Assembly: GCF_008806975.1 (NCBI RefSeq)
Contig: NZ_CP031728.1
Span: 4,361,501-4,425,500, forward strand
Length of the DNA: 64,000 nt
Source: Cellvibrio sp. KY-GH-1
GTDB lineage: Bacteria > Pseudomonadota > Gammaproteobacteria > Pseudomonadales > Cellvibrionaceae
Direction: 5' to 3'
This document shows, piece after piece, positions 9,063-17,444 of the stretch (positions are counted from its first letter, which is position 1; every line of letters begins with the position of its first letter). Made by a program: the position numbers and the translations under genes. The notes under the pieces are model-generated. The model searched no databases and was not told the origin of the DNA. It worked only from the letters and a program-made list of their open reading frames with translations.

Positions 9063-9590
9063 ATGATTCAACCCCTGCGCCATTGGTTGCGCCTGGCTGT
9101 GCTGTTGTCGCTGTGCCCCTTGCTGCTTAGTCCGCTGCGCGCCTTGGCGCAGGAAGCGGGTAATGTGGAGTCCCTGAAAGAATCGGTGCTGACCCTCAAT
9201 CGCGATTTACTCATTCTGGAAGAGGAGCTGCTCTATCCCGCCAGTACGCAGGTGGCGGTGTACGTGTCCATGGATTTGGGCGCTTTCTTTAATTTGGATG
9301 CAATCAAACTGGAAATTGATGGCCAATTGGTAGCGAGCGAGCTCTACACCGACAAGCAAACCAAAGCCCTGTTTCGCGGCGGCGTGCAGCGTTTGTATGT
9401 CGGCAATTTAAAAACTGGCGAGCATGAAATCAGCGCCTTTTTTACCGGGCGCGGCCCCCAAAAAGATTACAAACGCGGCGCAAAACTGGTGATCAGCAAG
9501 GCGCAAGATCCGGTAGTGCTGGAATTGCGCATAGTGGATTCTACCGCGCAGTTGCAACCGGAATTTACTATTAAGCAATGGCAAATGTAA
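9063..9590 (+). CDS. Small periplasmic protein, first gene of the Glt-like cluster
   Basis: The function is not recognised. The ATG at 9063 follows GGAGAGAG at good spacing; an upstream in-frame start at 9045 would place that sequence inside the gene. The 175-residue product has a hydrophobic signal peptide cleaved near ALAQEAG. A short helical segment follows (VESLKESVLTLNRDLLILEEELLY), then a compact beta-rich domain (VAVYVSMDLGAFF, IKLEIDGQLVAS, LKTGEHEISAFFTG). Its stop overlaps the start of the next gene by 13 bases, which argues that the two are made together. It is probably a soluble periplasmic accessory of the TolQ/TolR/TonB-like complex encoded downstream. Confidence 0.7.
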   Translation: MIQPLRHWLRLAVLLSLCPLLLSPLRALAQEAGNVESLKESVLTLNRDLLILEEELLYPASTQVAVYVSMDLGAFFNLDAIKLEIDGQLVASELYTDKQTKALFRGGVQRLYVGNLKTGEHEISAFFTGRGPQKDYKRGAKLVISKAQDPVVLELRIVDSTAQLQPEFTIKQWQM

Positions 9591-11539
9591 TGCGTGCCGC
9601 TGCGCTCTTTCGGCATCAATCGCTCGTGCTTGCACTGGCGAGCCTCGCCTGTCTTCCGGGCGTAGAGGCAAAAGAAAAGATGAAAACCTCAGTGGCAGAT
9701 TTACGCTACGGTGTGGCGCTCTACCACTACTACCAGCAGGATTATATTCCAGCGCTCTCTGAACTCATGGTCGCTGACACACGCGATGGAATTCAGGGCC
9801 ACAGCGATAATCCGGAATTGATTGCCGGCGGCATCAGCCTCGCGTTTGGTATGCAGCATCACGCAGAAAGTGTATTCACCACTATATTGCAAGATGAACG
9901 TCGCCCCGAGCATGTTCGCGATGCGGCCTGGTTTTATTTAGGCAAATTGCATTACATTCGCGGGGATCAGGCAGCGGCAGAACAAAGTTTTGCACGCGTC
10001 AGTAGCAACTTTAAACCGTCCCTGCGCGCTCAATTGCAGGCACTGCAATTCAATATTCGTATTCGTAACAATAACTTTGCCGAGGTCAAACCCGAAGACC
10101 TTGAGGAATTACGCAGCTGGAATCCTTACGCACTTTATAACCTTGGCGCTGCTCATGCGCGCGCAGGCAACTTTAAAAGTGCGCAGGAGTTTTTCGAGGA
10201 GCTGGCGGATATCGACATTTCCGCTAGCCCTTCGCGTCAGAAAGAAGAATGGGCGCTGCAAGATAAAGCCTATACCGCACTTGGCTATTCATTTCTGGCA
10301 GAAAAAAAATACCGCGCGGCGATTCGTGAATTCACCAAAGTGCGCCTGGAAGGTCCGCTCGCCAATCAGGCATTGCTTGGTTACGGTTGGGCTGCTGTTG
10401 CGCAAGAGGAATACGCCGTTGCGCTTAAGCCCTGGCAGGTATTGCGCCAGCGCAGTTTAATGCAACCCGCGGTGCAGGAATCGCTACTTGCCATTCCTTA
10501 CGCTTACGAAAAGCTGGATGCGCAAGGCGAAGCCGTTAAGGAATATCACACCGCTGAAGAGCTGCTTGCCCGTGAAATACAATTAATTCGCGAGATGCGC
10601 GCAACCCTTACGCAAGGTGAATTACTGACGTTGGTGGGCAGCGAAGCATTTTCGGATAAAGAGGCAAAAAAAATTCTGCGCGGTGATGGCACGGCCGAGG
10701 GAGCACCTACGGCGGTCATTACCGATGATGGACAAAACTGGCTCAAGCTGGATAAAACCAGCGTGATCAAAACGCGCTCCGCGTACTTAAATGAATTGTT
10801 TGCTAAAAATTCATTTCAAACCTCTGTGCTGGATTTGCGCGATTTGCTGCGCATCCAAACGCTCTTGCAACAATGGCAACCCAAACTGGAGGCCTATCGC
10901 GAACTGTTGTTGGAAAAACAAGCAAGCCGCAGCCGTCACGAGCAACAAAGCGCGCAACAATTATTGGCCAAAAAACAGCAGACGTTAAGTGTTGAACGAG
11001 ATCAGCTTGCCGCGCGGTTGCAAACTATTGCGAGCGCGGAAAATTATATCGCGCTGGCTGATGAGGATACGCGTGCACTCTATCAGCGGATCGAGCGCGG
11101 CGAAAAAACAATTCAGCAAATGCAGGCGGCGGGGCAGAACACAGCCGATGTGGAATCGCGCTTGAATATGTTTAAAGGTATTTTGCTGTGGCGTGCGGCG
11201 CAGGCATTTCCAGAGCGGATGGCAGAACAGCACGCCGAATTAAAAACGATTGACGATGCGCTCGCCACTGTCGCGGCAACACGCCAGCGAATTGAAGAAG
11301 TCACGCTCACCAGCATGGACATTCAGCCCGTGTTGGCTCGGTTGGATGTGTTGCGCAAAGACGTGAATAGTAATTTGCAGCACACTGAACAATTAATTGA
11401 CCAGCAGAGTGCCAGTTTACGTGAGCAAGTGGATGCGCAGCTCGCAACCCACGAGAAACGCCTGAACAATTATTTAGCGCAGGCGCATCTCGCGGTGGCG
11501 CGTTTGTATGATGCCGAATTGAGGAAGCAACCCGAATGA
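9578..11539 (+). CDS. Periplasmic TPR and coiled-coil protein of the Glt-like cluster
   Basis: This 653-residue protein has an N-terminal signal sequence (cleavage near GVEAKEK). TPR-like helical pairs cover roughly residues 40-310 (for example AWFYLGKLHYIRGDQAAAEQ and ALYNLGAAHARAGNFKSAQE). A long, Gln/Ala/Glu-rich region at about 415-640 is predicted by eye to be coiled coil. The start overlaps the preceding gene and the stop overlaps the next one by four bases (ATGA). In Myxococcus, TPR-rich periplasmic proteins such as GltD/AgmU sit beside the AglRQS motor genes, and this protein may occupy the same place. That equivalence is inferred from gene order and architecture, not from clear sequence identity. 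Confidence 0.72.
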   Translation: MANVMRAAALFRHQSLVLALASLACLPGVEAKEKMKTSVADLRYGVALYHYYQQDYIPALSELMVADTRDGIQGHSDNPELIAGGISLAFGMQHHAESVFTTILQDERRPEHVRDAAWFYLGKLHYIRGDQAAAEQSFARVSSNFKPSLRAQLQALQFNIRIRNNNFAEVKPEDLEELRSWNPYALYNLGAAHARAGNFKSAQEFFEELADIDISASPSRQKEEWALQDKAYTALGYSFLAEKKYRAAIREFTKVRLEGPLANQALLGYGWAAVAQEEYAVALKPWQVLRQRSLMQPAVQESLLAIPYAYEKLDAQGEAVKEYHTAEELLAREIQLIREMRATLTQGELLTLVGSEAFSDKEAKKILRGDGTAEGAPTAVITDDGQNWLKLDKTSVIKTRSAYLNELFAKNSFQTSVLDLRDLLRIQTLLQQWQPKLEAYRELLLEKQASRSRHEQQSAQQLLAKKQQTLSVERDQLAARLQTIASAENYIALADEDTRALYQRIERGEKTIQQMQAAGQNTADVESRLNMFKGILLWRAAQAFPERMAEQHAELKTIDDALATVAATRQRIEEVTLTSMDIQPVLARLDVLRKDVNSNLQHTEQLIDQQSASLREQVDAQLATHEKRLNNYLAQAHLAVARLYDAELRKQPE

Positions 11540-14442
11540 TTTTCCTCACTAAACAGTCAACCCGGTCGCGCACGACAAGAGTGACATTACTCGCGCTCAT
11601 TATCGCCAGCAGCGTTCATTTACAAGGTTGCGGTACCTTCGGCATTGGCGACGATGGACGCGGTAAAACGCTGGCGGATTTGCCCGATGCAAAAATTCCC
11701 AATGCCAAAACCAAAGTAGAAGTATTGGATATGGCGCGCATTGAACAGAGTTATCAGCGTGCACTCGCCGCCGCGGAAGAGCCGGCCTTGCGTCAGCAAA
11801 TTATGGTGCGTATTGCCGACCTTGAAATGGCGCGCAGTGAAAAAGCACAGCTGGACGCAACTGATACCCGTCGTCAGTATGACAAGCCGATTGCGCTCTA
11901 CAATGAGCTGTTAAAAATGCAGGGCGCGGCGGCGCCATCCGCTAAAGGTATTCAGCCGGATCAATTGCGCTACAAGCTGGCCAAAGCGATGTCACTCGAT
12001 GGACGCACTGAAGAGGCGTCGGTGATCCTCGACCAATTAGCGCAAACCAATCCCGATTCGCCATTTATGGCGGAGACACAATTTCGCCGCGCGGAGAAAT
12101 CTTTTGCCGATGGTGACTACGCAGCTGCCGAGCGCAACTACGATGCGGTGGTAAAAGGCAATAATGCGGAGCTGCAACAAAACGCACTCTATATGAAAGG
12201 TTGGGCGCAATTTAAGCGTGGTGATTACGACCTCGCACTGAAATCATTTGCCGGCGTGCTCGATCAATTAATTGGTCACGCCACCAATCCGCAAGATGTG
12301 GATGCGGCGCTAACCGATATTGGGCTCTCCAAAGCGAATCTGGTAAAAGATACGTTACGTGTTATGGGGCTGTCATTATCGTATCTGGACGGTGCAAAAT
12401 CCATTAGCGAATTGCAGCTCGCGTTGGGTGGCCCACGCGCTTACGAATATTTGCTTTACCAACAGCTCGGTCAATTATATCTGGAGCAAAAGCGCTTCAC
12501 GGATAGCGCTGAAACCTATCAGCATTTTGTGCAGCACAACCCCAATTCCGATTTTTCGCCCAGCTTTAGCATTAAAGCGATTGATGTTTACCAACAGGGC
12601 GACTTCCCCAGTTTAATCCTGCCTGCCAAACAGGAATTTGTGGAGCGTTATGGAATTAGCAGCAACTTTTGGACGCAACGGAAAGGTGCAATCGGCGACA
12701 ATGCGCTCGCCTACTTGCATCAATCCCTGCAAGAGCTAGCGCAATACGAACACGCCCAGGCACAAACTTTAAAGGCAACCAATAAAGCGGATTCCACAGC
12801 CGCGTTTGCGCGCGCGGCAAAATGGTATCGCGAATTTGTGCAAACCTTTGCCAAGGATGCGCAGGTTGCAGAGATGACCTTTTTGCTAGCCGAATGTTTG
12901 AATGAATCCGGTGATTTAATTCCCGCCATGGAAGCCTATGAGCAAGTTGCCTATGGCTACATGGACCAGTTGCGCGGAGCCGACGCCGGCTACGCCGCAA
13001 TTTTAATTCCGCAGCAATTAATACAGTCGGCGCGCAGCCTGCCGGATAATCGCATGGAAGAATGGCAAAATCGCAAGATACAAAATGCGTTGAACTTTGC
13101 CGATGTTTACAAAAATGATCCGCGCGCGGTGGTGGTATTGGCAGAAGCAGCGAACGATTTACTGCAACAAAATCGCTACGTGGATGCAAAAAACATCGCC
13201 GAACGGGTGATTGCCTGGCAGCCACCGGCGGAAGGTTCGCTGCAATTTACCAGTTGGTTAATTCTGGGGCATAGCCGTTTTGAAACCAAAGAATATGCGG
13301 CGGCGGAACAAGCCTATGTGCAGGTATTAAATTTACTGCCCGCCCATGGTAAAACCCCCGGCGCACCCAGTGCGCAACAAGTGCGCGAACGCATTGCCGC
13401 CAGTATTTATCGCCAGGCGGAGGCGAGCCTTGAATTTGGCGATAAGGATGCGGCGATTGCGCAACTGCTGCGTATTACGCAAGTCACCCCGGATACCGAA
13501 GTGGCGATTAAAGCGCAGTACGATGCAGGTGTTTATTTAATGGATCAGGAAAAATGGACCCAAGCGGAAAATGTGTACACCTCATTCCGAAAAAAATATC
13601 CGCAACATGCATTAGCGGCAACGCTGCCGGCCAAAATGGTATTGATCTATCAAAACCAGAATAAATGGCAACAAGCTGCCGATGAGTTAGTGGTGATGGA
13701 GCGCACCAGTACTGATCCGGATGTAAAACGCCAGTCGCTCTATATGGGCGCTGAGTTGTACGAAAAATCGGGCAAGCTTTCACAGGCCATCGAACAATAC
13801 CAGCGTTACGCTACGCAATATCCTCGGCCGTTGGCGAATAACCTGGAAGCGCAATTTAAATTAACAGAGTTATACAAAGCATCCGCCAATCGCGATAAGC
13901 GCAATTACTGGTTGCAGAATATTGTGAATACGCACAATCGCGCGGGCAGTGAGAAGTCTGATCGCTCAACCTGGTTAGCGGCGAGCGCGCAGACTGAAAT
14001 ATCCCAGGCGAGTTACGATGAATTTGCACGCATATCCTTGACCCTTCCGCTAAAAGCCAGCTTGCAGCGTAAGCGTGCAGCTATGGAAAAAGCAATTAAA
14101 GCCCAGGAGCAAATCCTTGCCTATGGCGTGAGTGAATTTACCACCGAAGCCAGTTTTAAAATTGGCGAGGTCTATGCGCAATTGAGTCGCGACCTGATGA
14201 ATTCGCAGCGACCCAAAGATCTGGATGAATTAGCGCTGGAGCAATACGAAATTTTACTGGAGGAACAGGCTTATCCGTTTGAGGAAAAGGCGATTGAAAT
14301 CCATCAGGCCAATGCCCAGCGCAGCTGGAAAGGCACTTACGATGCCGGCGTAAAACGCAGCTTTGCGGCGCTCGCCAAATTATTGCCCGGCCGTTACAAC
14401 AAATCTGAAATGCGTTTGGAGGTGAGCGATGAGATTCACTAA
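11536..14442 (+). CDS. Large TPR lipoprotein of the Glt-like cluster
   Basis: A 968-residue protein with a lipoprotein signal (VHLQGC, lipidated Cys32) and then almost entirely helical TPR-like repeats to the C-terminus. Examples are the segments around FRRAEKSFADGDYAAAERN, LYMKGWAQFKRGDYDLALK and FEDCLY-like blocks such as LILGHSRFETKEYAAAEQ. It starts within the preceding stop (ATGA) and its end overlaps the next gene by 14 bases. The size and repeats suggest a scaffold that spans part of the periplasm from the outer membrane. I know of no enzymatic motif in it. It is probably one of the structural TPR components of the complex powered by the TolQ/ExbD proteins downstream. Confidence 0.75.
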   Translation: MIFLTKQSTRSRTTRVTLLALIIASSVHLQGCGTFGIGDDGRGKTLADLPDAKIPNAKTKVEVLDMARIEQSYQRALAAAEEPALRQQIMVRIADLEMARSEKAQLDATDTRRQYDKPIALYNELLKMQGAAAPSAKGIQPDQLRYKLAKAMSLDGRTEEASVILDQLAQTNPDSPFMAETQFRRAEKSFADGDYAAAERNYDAVVKGNNAELQQNALYMKGWAQFKRGDYDLALKSFAGVLDQLIGHATNPQDVDAALTDIGLSKANLVKDTLRVMGLSLSYLDGAKSISELQLALGGPRAYEYLLYQQLGQLYLEQKRFTDSAETYQHFVQHNPNSDFSPSFSIKAIDVYQQGDFPSLILPAKQEFVERYGISSNFWTQRKGAIGDNALAYLHQSLQELAQYEHAQAQTLKATNKADSTAAFARAAKWYREFVQTFAKDAQVAEMTFLLAECLNESGDLIPAMEAYEQVAYGYMDQLRGADAGYAAILIPQQLIQSARSLPDNRMEEWQNRKIQNALNFADVYKNDPRAVVVLAEAANDLLQQNRYVDAKNIAERVIAWQPPAEGSLQFTSWLILGHSRFETKEYAAAEQAYVQVLNLLPAHGKTPGAPSAQQVRERIAASIYRQAEASLEFGDKDAAIAQLLRITQVTPDTEVAIKAQYDAGVYLMDQEKWTQAENVYTSFRKKYPQHALAATLPAKMVLIYQNQNKWQQAADELVVMERTSTDPDVKRQSLYMGAELYEKSGKLSQAIEQYQRYATQYPRPLANNLEAQFKLTELYKASANRDKRNYWLQNIVNTHNRAGSEKSDRSTWLAASAQTEISQASYDEFARISLTLPLKASLQRKRAAMEKAIKAQEQILAYGVSEFTTEASFKIGEVYAQLSRDLMNSQRPKDLDELALEQYEILLEEQAYPFEEKAIEIHQANAQRSWKGTYDAGVKRSFAALAKLLPGRYNKSEMRLEVSDEIH

Positions 14443-15226
14443 ACGCTATTGGTTGTTGATGGCAGGAATCATCTTACTGCAGGCCTGTTCGTCGTCGGCA
14501 CCGAAAAAAACGGCTGGCAAAAAACCGGCAGCTGATGAGCCGGTAGCGGTTGTACCAGCAGGTACATCTATTCTGCCGGCAGGGCCGGTTACCCCTAATC
14601 CTTATTTGCAAAATAAACCATCAATCAGCAGTGCCGCCGCGCAACAATTTGCCAATGCCACGCGCGCGATGCGCAACAAGCAATGGCAGCAGGCGGAAAC
14701 CTTGCTGCAACAATTGGTAGCGCAAAATACCAAATTGTCTGGTGCCTATTTGAATTTGGGATTGATCTACCGTGCACAGAAAGAAGATAAACGTGCGGAG
14801 CAGGCGTTTACCGACGCGATCAATGCCAACCACACTAATCTGGATGCTTACAACCAGTTGGCTATTTTGCAGCGCGAACAGGGGCGCTTTAATGATGCAG
14901 AAAGCAATTATAAAAAGGCCTTAAGCATTTGGCCCTTCCATGCGGAAAGTCATCGCAATATCGGCATACTTTATGATTTGTATTTCGGCAAAAATGCCGA
15001 GGCCCTGGTGCACTTTGAGGCTTACCAGCAATTGCGCGGCGATGGCGACAAGCAAGTGACCGGTTGGATTGCGGATTTGCAGCGACGTTTGGGGATTGCG
15101 CCCAAACCGAAAGCGACACCCGTCACAGAAAATGCGGCGGCAGATGTTGACGCTGATGGAGAAGCAGCGACGAGTGAAGCGGTAAAAGAGTCGAGTGAAG
15201 TCGTTGAAGAGGCTAGCGATGAGTAA
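14429..15226 (+). CDS. TPR lipoprotein of the Glt-like cluster (GltE/AglT-like by position)
   Basis: A 265-residue lipoprotein: the signal ends in LLQAC (Cys20), followed by a low-complexity Lys/Ala/Pro stretch. At about 70-195 there are three to four clear TPR units (for example GAYLNLGLIYRAQKEDKRAE and LDAYNQLAILQREQGRFND). An acidic Ala/Glu-rich tail closes the protein. It overlaps both neighbours. In the Myxococcus system an outer-membrane TPR lipoprotein (AglT/GltE) lies beside the motor genes, and this gene has the same features. The TPR call is firm and the GltE analogy is tentative. Confidence 0.78.
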   Translation: MRFTKRYWLLMAGIILLQACSSSAPKKTAGKKPAADEPVAVVPAGTSILPAGPVTPNPYLQNKPSISSAAAQQFANATRAMRNKQWQQAETLLQQLVAQNTKLSGAYLNLGLIYRAQKEDKRAEQAFTDAINANHTNLDAYNQLAILQREQGRFNDAESNYKKALSIWPFHAESHRNIGILYDLYFGKNAEALVHFEAYQQLRGDGDKQVTGWIADLQRRLGIAPKPKATPVTENAAADVDADGEAATSEAVKESSEVVEEASDE

Positions 15227-15605
15227 ATTATTTGCCCAAGTCTGTTGCTTTGTGTCGATTATTGTCAGTTTGCCGGCGCTCGCGCAAACGAACGAGGCAT
15301 CTGCTGAGTCGGCGGCTGCCAGCGCGCCAGCAAAAGCTGATGCGGACAATAAAACCGCATCAACAAATGCAAGCGGAAAAAAAATGGTGCGCGAAGCCAA
15401 TATTAATCTGCGTACTACGGTAACGGGCAACCAGGAACAACCGCGGGTGATGTATATCCTCCCCTGGCAGTCGCCCACCAGTCCGGATTTGGAAATGGAG
15501 ATGCTCAGTAGCCAGCAAGAAGCAGTATTTGGTCACGTAGAGCGCGATGAAATGCAGCGCAGCCTGGAAGCATCGGGCGAGTGGGACGATAGCACGGCTG
15601 AGTAA
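15219..15605 (+). CDS. Small periplasmic protein of the Glt-like cluster
   Basis: The start ATG at 15219 overlaps the stop of the preceding gene (ATGAGTAA), which favours it over an upstream start at 15195. The 128-residue product has a signal peptide (cleaved after LPALA), a low-complexity Ala/Lys/Thr linker, and a short, more ordered segment with NLRTTVTG and PRVMYILPWQSP. It ends in a strongly acidic tail. No family is recognised. Its conserved place between the TPR lipoprotein and the TolQ-like gene suggests a periplasmic adaptor, but that is inference only. Confidence 0.68.
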   Translation: MSKLFAQVCCFVSIIVSLPALAQTNEASAESAAASAPAKADADNKTASTNASGKKMVREANINLRTTVTGNQEQPRVMYILPWQSPTSPDLEMEMLSSQQEAVFGHVERDEMQRSLEASGEWDDSTAE

Positions 15606-15658
15606 TTTCTTTTAAACACGAATACAACTTAAAACATTTTTATTGTGAGGCTTTGGTT

Positions 15659-16339
15659 ATGGATTCTCTGATTCGTTTTTTCCAGGAAGGCGGCGCCTTC
15701 ATGTATCCCATCGCCGTGGTATTGGTAGTGGGGTTGGCGATTGCGATTGAACGCTGGTTGGTTTTAATGAATGCCAAGAGTTCCAATCGCCAAGCGTTTG
15801 ATCGTATTTTGCCGCTGTTGCAAAAAAAGGATTACAACGGTGTGCTGAATGTCGGTAAATCCAGCGATGCCCCTATCGCGCGTATTATCGCTGCCGGTAT
15901 CGCGCGCATGGCCCAATCGCCACGTCGCGATGATATTGAATTGGCGATGGAGGAAGGTGTTATGGAGGCCATGCCGCGTTTGGAAAAGCGCACCGCGTAT
16001 CTCGCGACCCTCGCCAATATCGCTACCCTGCTGGGATTGTTGGGTACCATTATCGGTTTGATCCAGGCATTTACGGCGGTTGCCAGCGCCGACCCGGCAG
16101 AAAAAGCAGCACTGCTCTCGTCATCAATTGCCGTTGCAATGAATACCACGGCGTTTGGTCTGGTCGCGGCAATTCCGTTATTGTTGATCCACTCAATGTT
16201 GCAAAGCAAAACCACAGAAATTATTGATAGCCTGGAAATGGCGGGCGTTAAGTGCCTGAATATTATTTCCCATGTTCAGGATGTACCGCGTACCCGTACG
16301 CAGGATACCGGTGCTACCAAACCACAATCTGCACAATAA
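15659..16339 (+). CDS. TolQ/ExbB/AglR-type proton channel subunit
   Basis: A MotA/TolQ/ExbB family inner-membrane protein of 226 residues. The ATG at 15659 has GTGAGG upstream; a TTG at 15653 is less likely. Three transmembrane helices are visible: one near the N-terminus (MYPIAVVLVVGLAIAIERW) and two after the cytoplasmic loop (LANIATLLGLLGTIIGLIQAF and SIAVAMNTTAFGLVAAIPLL). The last two form the characteristic channel pair of the family. Such proteins form a pentamer around two ExbD/TolR-like helices and use the proton gradient. The next two genes encode exactly such partners. Homologues drive TonB, Tol-Pal and Myxococcus gliding or sporulation machines, and the TonB/AgmX-like gene downstream points to the last group. 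Confidence 0.93.
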   Translation: MDSLIRFFQEGGAFMYPIAVVLVVGLAIAIERWLVLMNAKSSNRQAFDRILPLLQKKDYNGVLNVGKSSDAPIARIIAAGIARMAQSPRRDDIELAMEEGVMEAMPRLEKRTAYLATLANIATLLGLLGTIIGLIQAFTAVASADPAEKAALLSSSIAVAMNTTAFGLVAAIPLLLIHSMLQSKTTEIIDSLEMAGVKCLNIISHVQDVPRTRTQDTGATKPQSAQ

Positions 16340-16379
16340 CGATTGAACCTGTTGAATTGTAAGAGCGAGGTTCAATCTC

Positions 16380-16925
16380 ATGCGCATTAAACGGCGAATT
16401 AAAGAGGACCCTGATCTCGACATCACCTCCTTTATGAACTTAATGATCATATTGGTACCGGTGTTGTTGATGAGCATGGTGCTCTCGCGCACCACGGTAT
16501 TGGATTTAAAATTACCGGATATGGCTGACTCCAGTGTTCCTATGACGGAGGAGCCGCCACAACAACTCGAATTAATTATTCGCGCCGATAAATTTGAAGT
16601 GAATTATCCGGCAGGCATTAAATTAAAGTGGGTCGAAAAAACCGCTGATGGCGAATATGATTTCAAAATGCTGGCGAGTGTGTTGCAAGAAACAAAACGC
16701 CTGCTGGAAGACAAAGGCATCCAGAAAAAAGATATTTATATTCTCTCGGAAAAAGACACCGACTACCAAACGCTCGTCACCACTATGGATACCGTGCGCT
16801 CGTTTAAAGCCGTGGTAGCGGCTAATCTCGTTGATGCAGAATTATTCCCGGAAATTTCGTTGGGTGATGCTCCTCCGCCAGGTCAGTCCACCGGTGCGGT
16901 AGCGCCAGCGGGAGGTGCGCAATGA
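16380..16925 (+). CDS. ExbD/TolR-like subunit 1, lacking the usual transmembrane Asp
   Basis: An ExbD/TolR family bitopic protein of 181 residues: short cytoplasmic N-terminus, one transmembrane helix (about 15-35) and a periplasmic domain ending in a Pro/Gly-rich tail. In ExbD and TolR the helix starts with a pattern like VTPFIDVM, where the Asp is the proton carrier. Here the aligned text is ITSFMNLM, so that position is Asn20. Asp14 just before the helix is the nearest acid. The partner encoded next keeps the Asp. The stop overlaps that partner's start by four bases (ATGA). The family call is firm; the meaning of the Asn is discussed in the findings. Confidence 0.9.
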   Translation: MRIKRRIKEDPDLDITSFMNLMIILVPVLLMSMVLSRTTVLDLKLPDMADSSVPMTEEPPQQLELIIRADKFEVNYPAGIKLKWVEKTADGEYDFKMLASVLQETKRLLEDKGIQKKDIYILSEKDTDYQTLVTTMDTVRSFKAVVAANLVDAELFPEISLGDAPPPGQSTGAVAPAGGAQ

Positions 16926-17443
16926 AACAGTCGCTGCGCGCCAAGCGTATGGCTAAACATCACCGCCGTTTGAATCAGGCCTCCAAGTTAAACCTGGTTT
17001 CCTTGATGGATATTTTTACCATTTTGGTATTTTTCCTGTTGGTGAATTCCGGTGATGTAGAAGTATTGCAAACCGATAAAAGTATTAAATTGCCCGCGTC
17101 TTTTTCTGAACAGGTACCGGAAAATAATCTCGTGGTATTAGTTAGCGCGACTGACGTGGTGGTGGGTGGCCGTGCGGTAGGTACAGTGACTGATCTGATA
17201 GCGTCCACCAGCGATTTGTACGCGCCTTTGCAGCAGGAATTGAAATACCAGGCTGAGCGCGCTGGCCCCTTGGCTGAAAAAGATAAGCTCACTGGCCGCC
17301 CGGTAACCATCATGGCGGATCAAAAAGTGCCTTATCAGTTGCTGAAGAAAATTATGGCAACCTGTGCTGCTGCTGAGTATCGCGATATTTCTCTCGCCGT
17401 CACCAAAAAGGAATTGCCTGCTAATTCCGGTGGGGGAGGCTGA
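16922..17443 (+). CDS. ExbD/TolR-like subunit 2, with the transmembrane Asp
   Basis: The second ExbD/TolR family protein, 173 residues, with a basic N-terminus, one transmembrane helix and a periplasmic domain. The helix starts LVSLMDIFTILVFFLLV, so the proton-carrier position is Asp30, as in active ExbD, TolR and AglS-type proteins. It overlaps the first ExbD gene by four bases and ends one base before the TonB-like gene, so the whole motor would be co-translated. Two different ExbD subunits with one TolQ-like protein is the arrangement of the Myxococcus AglR-AglQ-AglS motor rather than of classical ExbBD. Confidence 0.92.
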   Translation: MKQSLRAKRMAKHHRRLNQASKLNLVSLMDIFTILVFFLLVNSGDVEVLQTDKSIKLPASFSEQVPENNLVVLVSATDVVVGGRAVGTVTDLIASTSDLYAPLQQELKYQAERAGPLAEKDKLTGRPVTIMADQKVPYQLLKKIMATCAAAEYRDISLAVTKKELPANSGGGG

Positions 17444-17444
17444 T

